Positions 1 to 5,483 of a DNA stretch of 5,483 bases are shown one piece after another; position 1 is the first letter of the stretch; each line of letters starts with the position of its first letter. The DNA comes from an uncultured Collinsella sp. Its GTDB lineage: Bacteria > Actinomycetota > Coriobacteriia > Coriobacteriales > Coriobacteriaceae. Under the pieces are notes generated by a model that saw nothing but the letters and a program-made list of their open reading frames with translations, did no database searches and was not told the origin of the DNA. Made by a program: the position numbers and the translations under genes. The stretch lies in NCBI GenBank assembly GCA_900545445.1, contig UQZH01000078.1:1-5483 (forward strand), given 5' to 3'.

Positions 1-52
1 TTTTTCAAGCAGAAGACGGCATACGAGATCATGCCTAGTCTCGTGGGCTCGG
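1..52. other. Illumina P7 / Nextera i7 primer sequence at contig end (artefact)
   Basis: Positions 6-29 match the 24-base Illumina P7 flow-cell sequence, beginning CAAGCAGAAGACGG. Positions 30-37 read CATGCCTA, the form in which Nextera index N706 appears in the primer. Positions 38-52 read GTCTCGTGGGCTCGG, the 3' end of the Nextera i7 index primer. The T run at 1-5 is, on the other strand, the A run often seen when reads run past the end of P7. The transposon mosaic end (AGATGTGTATAAGAGACAG) that should follow in a normal tagmented fragment is absent; only AGA at 53-55 agrees with it. None of this is biological, and the kinase frame happens to stay open through it, so translation below position 53 must be discarded. 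Confidence 0.97.
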
Positions 53-881
53 AGACGTTGACGGCGCGACCGGACAGGTAGTTGTTGAGCACCTGGCGCA
101 GCTCGTCTGCCGTCTGGAAGCGGTTCGACGGGTCCTTTTCCATGCACTTGAGGATGATGCGCTCCAGATCGGCGTCGACGCCGGAGTTGATCTGGCTCGG
201 CGGAACCGGCAGTTCGTTTACCTGCTTGAGCGCAACCGAGATGGCGTCGTCACCGTCAAAGGGGACGCGACCGGTGGCGCACTCGTACATCACGACGCCC
301 AGGGAGTAGATATCCGAAGTGGGACCGAGGTCCTGGCCGCGCGTTTGCTCGGGGCTTACGTAGTGGGCGGTGCCCAGTACATTGTTGTCCTGCGTGAGGT
401 GGCTGTTCTTTGCGCGCGCGATGCCAAAGTCCATGACCTTGATGTTGCCGTCGGGCAGCACCATGATGTTTTGCGGCTTAATGTCGCGGTGGATGATCTC
501 GTGCTTGTGGGCGACCGAAAGCGCGGAGCTGATCTGCGAGCCGATCTGTGCGACCTTCTTTGGATCGAGGGCGCCGTGGCTCTTGATGCCACTCTTAAGG
601 TCGGTACCGCGCAGGTACTCCATGACGATGTAGTAGGTATCGCCATCCTTGCCCCAATCGTAGACGCCCACGATATAGGGGGAGGAGAGACCTGCTGCTG
701 CCTGGGCCTCCTGCTTAAAGCGGGCGGCGAAGGTGGCGTCGCCGGCATACTGCGGCAGCATGATCTTGACGGCAACCGTGCGGTCGAGGACCTGATCTTG
801 CGCACGGAAGACGGTCGCCATGCCGCCCGTTCCCACCTTATCCTTGAGGAGGTATCTTCCCCCGAGGACCCTCTGTTCCAT
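53..881 (-). CDS. pknB: Ser/Thr protein kinase, PknB/Stk1 family, 3'-truncated by contig end
   Basis: This is the N-terminal catalytic domain of a Hanks-type kinase that transfers phosphate from ATP to Ser/Thr of cell-wall and division proteins. About 276 genomic codons are present. A glycine-rich loop (GTGGMA) lies at residues 17-22, the ATP-binding lysine is K39 in VAVKI, and the likely alpha-C glutamate is E57. The catalytic loop HRDIKPQN is at 131-138 (D133, N138) and DFG is at 151-153. An activation segment contains GTAHYVSPEQ at 170-179, and a C-lobe arginine sits in SNRF near residue 254. The kinase domain looks complete and intact. The ATG at 881 is chosen because AGGAG lies 5 nt upstream and the frame aligns with family N-termini. 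The juxtamembrane segment, membrane helix and any PASTA repeats expected in PknB/StkP would lie beyond the contig end, so PknB cannot be told from PknA, which directly follows pbpA in mycobacteria. It lies 132 bp downstream of the synthase fusion, in the same direction. Confidence 0.95.
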
Positions 882-886
882 TCCTG

Positions 887-891
887 CTCCT
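887..891 (-). promoter_or_regulatory. Ribosome binding site of the kinase gene
   Basis: The minus strand reads AGGAG here, 5 nt before the ATG at 881. A second AGGA lies directly against the start codon. This supports the chosen kinase start. Stop codons just upstream in frame rule out a longer N-terminus. Confidence 0.75.
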
Positions 892-963
892 AACTAACTT
901 ATTCGCTCAACGATGTGTGTAGTACCAAATCTATGGCCGCTGGGACCGCGTGGCGCCTTGCCG

Positions 964-1014
964 CTAGCTCATCGGCCGCGGCGCGCCCCAAGTATCCGCT
1001 TCGATCACAGGCAT
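964..1014 (-). CDS. Possible 16-codon ORF overlapping the fusion stop codon
   Basis: The minus strand reads AAGGAGCGTGATG across the end of the synthase gene. A perfect AAGGAG (1019-1024) stands 4 nt before an ATG whose A is the last base of the TGA stop. The ORF encodes MPVIEADTWGAPRPMS and ends in TAG at 964-966. The start-stop overlap with a strong Shine-Dalgarno is the usual layout for translational coupling. The peptide resembles nothing I recognise, is in a different frame from the kinase, and ends 82 bp before the kinase start. It may be a coupled leader peptide, a decayed start of a former gene, or chance: the AAGGAG also encodes part of the fusion's last Gln-Gly-Ala codons. Confidence 0.2.
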   Translation of the reverse strand: MPVIEADTWGAPRPMS

Positions 1015-3884
1015 CACGCTCCTTGGGCGGCAAGTGCCGCGGTCAGGACGATGCCGGCGATCTTGGCTGCCTTGACGTCGTGTTTGTCGTAATCCTCCAA
1101 GGCCACCGAGATGGCGACCGTGGGTGAATCGTAAGGTGCGAAGCCGACGAACATCGAGTTGACGTTGGTACCGCCGGTCTCGGCCGATCCGGTCTTGCCG
1201 GCGACCTTGACGCCCGGAATCTGGGTATCGGTGCCGGTGCCGGACTGGACAACCGCGAGCATGGCCTGCTTGACCTGATCGGCCGTGGTGGCGCTGACGG
1301 CCTGGCCGAGCGAGCGGGATTGCGTGGTCTTGACCACGGTTCCGTCGGGGGCGAGCACCTGGGCCACGAAGAACGGGTCCATGACCACGCCGCTGTTGGC
1401 GATGGCCGCCGCTATCACGCAGTTTTGCATGACGGTGGTCTGCGGACCTGGCGTGTGGTCCATGCCGACAGGCTGGCCGGCGCCTGCCCAGGCGGTCTCC
1501 CACTCGGTCATGAGCGAGGGGTCGGCCATGATGGAGGCCGCGGTGGTCAGGTCCTGACCGAGCTTTTGGCCGTAACCAAAGGCATTGGCAAACTGGACGA
1601 GCGAGCTGGCGCCGATCTCGTTGGCCACCTGGCCAAAGACGACGTTGGACGACACGGCAAAGGCCTGTTGCAGGCTGATGGTACCGTAGCTCTCGTTGGC
1701 GTAATTGGTGACCGGCGCGTTGCCGATATCCATGGAGCCGGGCGCCTGGTACGTGCTGGTAAGGCTGGCGGTGCCGGTTTCGAGCGCCGCGGAGAGTGTG
1801 ACGACCTTAAAGGTCGAGCCCGGGGTATAGAGAGCGTCCATGGCGCGGTCGTACATGGAGCCGTCCTCGCCACCGCCCGACTGCATCAGGGCATCGATGT
1901 TGGTGTTGTCATAGGTGGGCGAGCTTGCGCATGCGAGGACCGCGCCGGTGCGCGGATCCATAACCACCACGGCACCCTTAAAGCCCTTGAGTGCCTGCTC
2001 GGCAGCCGTCTGGATGCGCGAGTCGATGGTGAGCTTGGCGGTGTTGCCCGGTTGGTTTTGGCCCGCGAGCGACGCGAGGGCGTTGTCCCAGCTGGAGTAA
2101 TCCTTGGAGCCGGTGAGCGTTTCGTTCATGACGCTCTCGACACCAGCGGTGCCGTACTGCTGGCTTACATAGCCCACCACGTGAGCGGCCATGTTTCCGT
2201 TGGGGTAGGAGCGGGCGTAGGTGCCGTCTTCCTGTTGCAGCGACTCGGCCAGCGTCACGCCGTCGGACGTGATGATGGAGCCGCGCTGGATGTACTTGGA
2301 GCGGGCGATGGTGTGGTTGTTGGTCGGCATGTCCTGATAGTCCTTGGCCTTGATGACCTGGACATAGGTGAGGTTGCCGATAAGGATGGCGAATAGTGCC
2401 GTAAAGGCGAGCACGGCGCGGGTCAGTCGATTGGCGAGCGCCACGCGGCCGAGCACACCGGATTCGGGCGTGTCGAGCAGGCGACGACGCATGCGCGAGC
2501 CGGCGGAGTGGCTGCCGCGGGCATACGAAGACGAAGTGGCGAAGCGCGTGCCGGCCGGGGAGGACGCCGAGGCGACCTGGTCGTCGGTGATGGCGGCCAT
2601 GGTGCCGGTGCCGGTGAGCTCGGCCTCGCGACCGGTTGCCTCGTCACCGGCGCGCAGCAGCAGCGCGACGATGATAAAGCTTGCCAGCAGCGAGGAGCCA
2701 CCCTGGCTCATAAAGGGCAGGGTGACGCCGGTCAGCGGAATCAGGCGGGTAACGCCGCCAACGATCAAGAACGCCTGGAAGCTGATGGCGGCCGTAAGAC
2801 CAGTGGCGCTAAAGGCGGCAAGGTCGGACTTGGCACGGGCTGCCGTGGTCAGGCCACGTACGGCAAAGAGCATAAACAGGATAAGAACGGCGCCACCGCC
2901 CAAAAGGCCCATCTCCTCGCCGATAGCCGAGAAGATAAAGTCGGACTCGACGACGGGGATGTTGTTGGCCATGCCGTTGCCAATGCCGACGCCAACAAGG
3001 CCGCCGTCGGCCAGCGAGAAGAGGGACTGGACAATCTGGTAGCCCTGGCCCTGTGCATCCTTAAAGGGATCGGCCCAGATCTGGAAACGAACCTGGACGT
3101 GCGACAGGAACTTGTAAGCGCCCACGGCCCCCACGGCCAAGAGCACAAGGCCGATGATGACATACGAGAAGCGACCCGTGGCAACGTAGAGCATCAGCAA
3201 GAAGATGGTGTAGAACAGCAAGGCCGAGCCCAGGTCACGTTCGAAGACAACGACGAGCAGGCATACGCCCCAGACTGCGAACAGCGGCAGCAGCAGGCGC
3301 AGACGCGGAATCTTTAGACCTAAGATCTTGCGGTTGGAGATAGAGAGCAGTTCGCGGTTCTCGGCCAGGTAACCGGCTAGGAACAGCACGATAAAGACCT
3401 TGGCGAACTCGCCGGGCTGAATGGTAAAGCCGGCGATGCGAATCCACAGTTTAGAGCCCGAGATCGTGGTGCCGATAAAGATGGGCAGCATCAGCAAGAT
3501 GATGCCGATGATGCCAAAGGTGTACTTGTAGCGCATGACTACGTCGAGGTTTTTGACCAGCGCAAGCGTACCTACCATCAACGCCACCGAGATAAACAGG
3601 ATGACGAGCTGCGAGATGGCGAGCGTGGGCGCCAGGCGCGTCACAAACGTGATGCCAATGCCCGAAAGAACAAAGACGATGGGCAGGATGGCCGGGTCGG
3701 CGCCGGGTGCCAGAATGCGCACGGCGATATGCGCCGCGGCGAAGGCGGCAAAGAGACCGATCGGAACGGCAAGTGTCTCAAACGAGATGGCGGCGCCTGC
3801 GGTGAGCACGTACATCGCATACAGCAGGATGACGGGGAACGCCGAGGCGATGAGTAAGAGCAGTTCGGTATTACGGCGACTCAT
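1014..3884 (-). CDS. rodA-pbpA: RodA/FtsW SEDS glycosyltransferase fused to PbpA-type transpeptidase
   Basis: A 956-residue peptidoglycan synthase with both activities in one chain. The SEDS half (about 1-410) has 10 or more membrane helices that would use lipid II to build glycan strands. The likely catalytic aspartate D217 lies in FERDLGSAL (usually PDLGTA). Other SEDS marks are QPGEFAK near 156 and PFMSQGGSSLL near 390. A 75-residue Ser/Thr/Ala/Arg-rich linker (413-487) should be cytoplasmic. One helix (about 488-507) then leads to an extracytoplasmic class B PBP: an RGSIITSDG anchor near 534, then transpeptidase motifs PGSTFK (S690, K693), SSN (745-747) and KTGSAE (897-902). All key residues are present. 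Length equals a RodA (about 420-470) plus a mycobacterial PbpA-sized protein (about 490), with no stop or frameshift between them. ATG 3884 is preferred to GTG 3893 (3 residues longer), because AAAGGGAG lies 8 nt before the ATG and overlaps the GTG. It starts 16 bp after pstP and is probably co-transcribed with it. Neighbouring pstP and kinase genes favour RodA-PbpA over FtsW-FtsI. Confidence 0.96.
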   Translation of the reverse strand: MSRRNTELLLLIASAFPVILLYAMYVLTAGAAISFETLAVPIGLFAAFAAAHIAVRILAPGADPAILPIVFVLSGIGITFVTRLAPTLAISQLVILFISVALMVGTLALVKNLDVVMRYKYTFGIIGIILLMLPIFIGTTISGSKLWIRIAGFTIQPGEFAKVFIVLFLAGYLAENRELLSISNRKILGLKIPRLRLLLPLFAVWGVCLLVVVFERDLGSALLFYTIFLLMLYVATGRFSYVIIGLVLLAVGAVGAYKFLSHVQVRFQIWADPFKDAQGQGYQIVQSLFSLADGGLVGVGIGNGMANNIPVVESDFIFSAIGEEMGLLGGGAVLILFMLFAVRGLTTAARAKSDLAAFSATGLTAAISFQAFLIVGGVTRLIPLTGVTLPFMSQGGSSLLASFIIVALLLRAGDEATGREAELTGTGTMAAITDDQVASASSPAGTRFATSSSYARGSHSAGSRMRRRLLDTPESGVLGRVALANRLTRAVLAFTALFAILIGNLTYVQVIKAKDYQDMPTNNHTIARSKYIQRGSIITSDGVTLAESLQQEDGTYARSYPNGNMAAHVVGYVSQQYGTAGVESVMNETLTGSKDYSSWDNALASLAGQNQPGNTAKLTIDSRIQTAAEQALKGFKGAVVVMDPRTGAVLACASSPTYDNTNIDALMQSGGGEDGSMYDRAMDALYTPGSTFKVVTLSAALETGTASLTSTYQAPGSMDIGNAPVTNYANESYGTISLQQAFAVSSNVVFGQVANEIGASSLVQFANAFGYGQKLGQDLTTAASIMADPSLMTEWETAWAGAGQPVGMDHTPGPQTTVMQNCVIAAAIANSGVVMDPFFVAQVLAPDGTVVKTTQSRSLGQAVSATTADQVKQAMLAVVQSGTGTDTQIPGVKVAGKTGSAETGGTNVNSMFVGFAPYDSPTVAISVALEDYDKHDVKAAKIAGIVLTAALAAQGA
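2424..2648 (-). other. Coding linker joining SEDS and PBP halves
   Basis: This part of the fusion gene encodes about 75 residues after the last SEDS helix and before the single PBP helix. It is rich in Ser, Thr, Ala, Gly and Arg, with runs such as ASASSPAGTR, FATSSSYARG and SRMRRRLLDTPESG, and has no hydrophobic stretch. SEDS proteins end in the cytoplasm and class B PBPs begin there, so the linker fits the topology without an extra crossing. The basic cluster RMRRR may sit at the membrane surface. Disorder and phosphorylation are inferences. Confidence 0.7.
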
Positions 3885-3892
3885 AAGCGGCA

Positions 3893-3900
3893 CTCCCTTT
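3893..3900 (-). promoter_or_regulatory. Ribosome binding site of the SEDS-PBP fusion
   Basis: The minus strand reads AAAGGGAG in the 16-bp gap after the pstP stop (TAG at 3901-3903). It is 8 nt from the ATG at 3884, and its last G is the first base of the competing GTG at 3893, so it decides in favour of the ATG. No terminator or promoter fits in the gap, which points to one transcript with pstP. Confidence 0.8.
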
Positions 3901-5483
3901 CTAATTCTTATCGGAGGCTTCGGCCTCGGCGGACTGTTCGGCGGTATTCTCGGAATCCGATTCGGAGGTCGAACCCTGGTCGGTGTTATTGCGGATCGTT
4001 TGCGCGTCGATCACCTGACGGGTCTGCTCCTCGTCGATCTGATGGCGGTACTTGGAGATGGTGTCCTGTGCGTCGTCGATGCTCGTCTGCTGAATACCTG
4101 CCTTAAGGCGATTTTGTGTGTCTTCGGGCAGGTCGGACAGTTTGATGGTGGTCGTGCTGTCGAGCCAGTGCAGCTTAAGGCCGAGCGGCTTGCCGGGAAT
4201 GCCCCGGTAGACCGCGACGGTGTCCTTGTAGGTGCCCAGGTAGTACGAGCCGGTGATGCCTGCGTAGGCCCAGATGGCTGCCGCCAGCACAAAAGCGATG
4301 CCCAGTACGGTGGCAATGGTGATGTTGCGGCGGCGGACGCGCTTTGCCTCGCGCATGACGCCATCGTCGACCAGGTCAACGACAAGCACGGTGACGTTGT
4401 CATGCCCGCCGGCGACCAGTGCCGCGTCAACAAGGTTGTCGACGCAAATCTGCGCGGTCGAGGACTGCGTGGCGATGTTTTCGATATCGCTATCGGGAAT
4501 CATGCTCGAAAGACCGTCCGAGCATAGGATCAGGCGGTCGCCTTCCTCGATATGCAGGGTAAAGTGGTCGGCATACATTGCGGGATCCGAGCCCAGCGCG
4601 CGGGTGATGACCGAGCGGTTGGGGTGGACGCGCGCCTCGTCTGCCGTAATCTCGCCGGCGTCCACGAGCTCCTCCACATAGGAGTGGTCGCGGGTCACGC
4701 GGATAAGTGTGCCCTCGTGGAGCAGATAGGCGCGCGAGTCGCCCACGTGGGCGATAGCGAGCATGTCGTTTTCGATATAGGCGCAGGTTGCCGTGCAGCC
4801 CATGCCGGGCTTGCCCAAACCGTTGAGCGCAGCCTCGATGACCGCGGCGTTTGCCGCCTCGACGGCGGCCGCCAGTCGTGCGGCGTCGGCTGCCTGCGGC
4901 GCTGTCTTGGCAATGGTCTCGACGGCGATGGAGGAGGCTACCTCGCCGGCGGCGTGGCCGCCCATGCCGTCGCATACGCAAAAGAGCGGCGATTGCACCA
5001 GATAGGAGTCTTCGTTATGCGGGCGCACGCAGCCAACATCGGAGCGGGCGCCCCACATGAGCTGCGTGGTCGTGCCGGCGTCGTAGGTCGAGTCGGTCTC
5101 GATGCGCTCGTCGGTCAGCGGCTCAAAACTCATGGTCGAGCCGGGGTCCTTAAGTTTGGCCTCCACGGCGGCAACGTCAATCTCGGCCGTATCGCCGGGC
5201 GAGACGGTGTCGGCATCGTTGCTCGGGTCGTCAGCGTTAGGCGTGGCGGGCTCTTCGGTTGTACGGTCGACAGGCTCGTCGTCTTGCGGGGCGACGGCGG
5301 CGGGCTCAGGCGTCGCGAAGTGTGCGGGCGCGGGCGTGCTGCGGGGCTGGGAGACATCCTCCGTCGTTACTACGGGCGCGTCTTCGGCCACAGACCGCAT
5401 GGCCTCGGGTGCCGATGCGGCCGCGGGGGAGGGCGCCGCCGCGGGTTCCGGTGCAGATACGGACTCGGGTGCCGCGGCGGGTG
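3901..5483 (-). CDS. pstP: PP2C-family Ser/Thr phosphatase with membrane anchor, 5'-partial
   Basis: A metal-dependent phosphatase expected to reverse phosphorylation by the neighbouring kinase. Numbering is from the ATG at 5400. Residues 1-110 are Pro/Ala/Glu/Asp-rich and probably disordered. The catalytic domain (about 115-345) carries RPHNED (126-131), DGMGGH (144-149), GDSRAY (220-225), RDHS (237-240), ITRALG (265-270), CSDGL (293-297) and GGHDN (331-335). The metal-binding aspartates of the family, such as D144, D295 and D334, are present. After the basic stretch KRVRRR comes one membrane helix (about 360-382), then an outside domain of about 115 residues with YYLGTYKDTVAVYRGIPG and TIKLSDLPE, and an acidic Ser/Glu tail. 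This architecture matches actinobacterial PstP rather than short soluble Stp. The ATG at 5400 has no good ribosome binding site, and the frame continues upstream to the window edge with the same Pro/Ala/Glu bias and no stop or other start codon, so the start probably lies outside. The gene ends 16 bp before the fusion start. Confidence 0.95.
   Translation of the reverse strand, partial: PAAAPESVSAPEPAAAPSPAAASAPEAMRSVAEDAPVVTTEDVSQPRSTPAPAHFATPEPAAVAPQDDEPVDRTTEEPATPNADDPSNDADTVSPGDTAEIDVAAVEAKLKDPGSTMSFEPLTDERIETDSTYDAGTTTQLMWGARSDVGCVRPHNEDSYLVQSPLFCVCDGMGGHAAGEVASSIAVETIAKTAPQAADAARLAAAVEAANAAVIEAALNGLGKPGMGCTATCAYIENDMLAIAHVGDSRAYLLHEGTLIRVTRDHSYVEELVDAGEITADEARVHPNRSVITRALGSDPAMYADHFTLHIEEGDRLILCSDGLSSMIPDSDIENIATQSSTAQICVDNLVDAALVAGGHDNVTVLVVDLVDDGVMREAKRVRRRNITIATVLGIAFVLAAAIWAYAGITGSYYLGTYKDTVAVYRGIPGKPLGLKLHWLDSTTTIKLSDLPEDTQNRLKAGIQQTSIDDAQDTISKYRHQIDEEQTRQVIDAQTIRNNTDQGSTSESDSENTAEQSAEAEASDKN

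Noticed and set aside
1..5. T run as a terminator tail
   Set aside because: It directly abuts the P7 sequence and is a sequencing run-on artefact.
882..1013. Promoter or terminator between the fusion and the kinase
   Set aside because: The best pair, TTGGTA (923-928) and GAATAA (899-904) with 18-bp spacing, matches the -10 consensus at only two positions. GC-rich short palindromes such as GGCGCGCC have no U-tract, so neither call is supported.
1320..3317. Long plus-strand frames (1320-2396, 2368-3042, 2508-3317)
   Set aside because: All are antisense to the intact SEDS-PBP fusion. Their translations are low-complexity Gly/Ala/Arg/Asp-rich sequence with no family features.
3885..3893. GTG start at 3893 for the fusion protein
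   Set aside because: It overlaps the ribosome binding site AAAGGGAG. The ATG at 3884 has correct 8-nt spacing.
3535..4527. 330-aa open frame on the plus strand
   Set aside because: It lies antisense to pstP and the fusion gene. It has no recognisable domain and is explained by the codon bias of the high-G+C minus-strand genes, which carry clear motifs.
5398..5400. ATG at 5400 as the true start of the phosphatase
   Set aside because: There is no suitable ribosome binding site (only GAGG 2 nt away), and the open frame with the same composition continues to the window edge. It cannot be excluded, but it is less likely than an upstream start.

Overview
The window is about 60% G+C and carries three genes, all on the minus strand and in the same direction. 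In transcription order they are a PP2C-type protein phosphatase (pstP-like), a single-polypeptide fusion of a RodA/FtsW-type SEDS glycosyltransferase with a class B penicillin-binding protein (rodA-pbpA), and a Ser/Thr protein kinase (pknB/pknA-like). This is the well-known actinobacterial growth and division locus (FHA genes - pstP - rodA - pbpA - pknA/pknB), with rodA and pbpA merged into one reading frame. The order, G+C content and fusion suggest an actinobacterium, most likely of the gut Coriobacteriia (Collinsella/Olsenella-like). That taxonomic call is inference from memory, not a search result.

Layout from low to high coordinates. Positions 1-52 are not genomic: they are an Illumina P7/Nextera i7 index primer (index as read CATGCCTA) preceded by a 5-base T run. 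Positions 53-881 hold the kinase, complete at its N-terminus and cut off by the contig end just after the catalytic domain. Positions 882-1013 are a 132-bp gap holding one possible 16-codon ORF and no convincing promoter. Positions 1014-3884 hold the SEDS-PBP fusion. A 16-bp gap with a clear ribosome binding site follows, then pstP from 3901 to beyond the window edge at 5483. The pstP frame stays open through a Pro/Ala/Glu-rich stretch to the edge, so its true start is probably outside the window.

How the genes work together. The fusion would polymerise and crosslink peptidoglycan at the outer face of the membrane. The kinase and phosphatase would set the phosphorylation state of cell-wall synthesis proteins, possibly including the Ser/Thr-rich cytoplasmic linker of the fusion. 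I see no mobile element, CRISPR array, RNA gene or defence system. The points most worth a second look are the one-chain synthase, its linker, the unresolved N-terminus of the phosphatase, the small ORF overlapping the fusion stop codon, and the library-primer artefact at the contig end.
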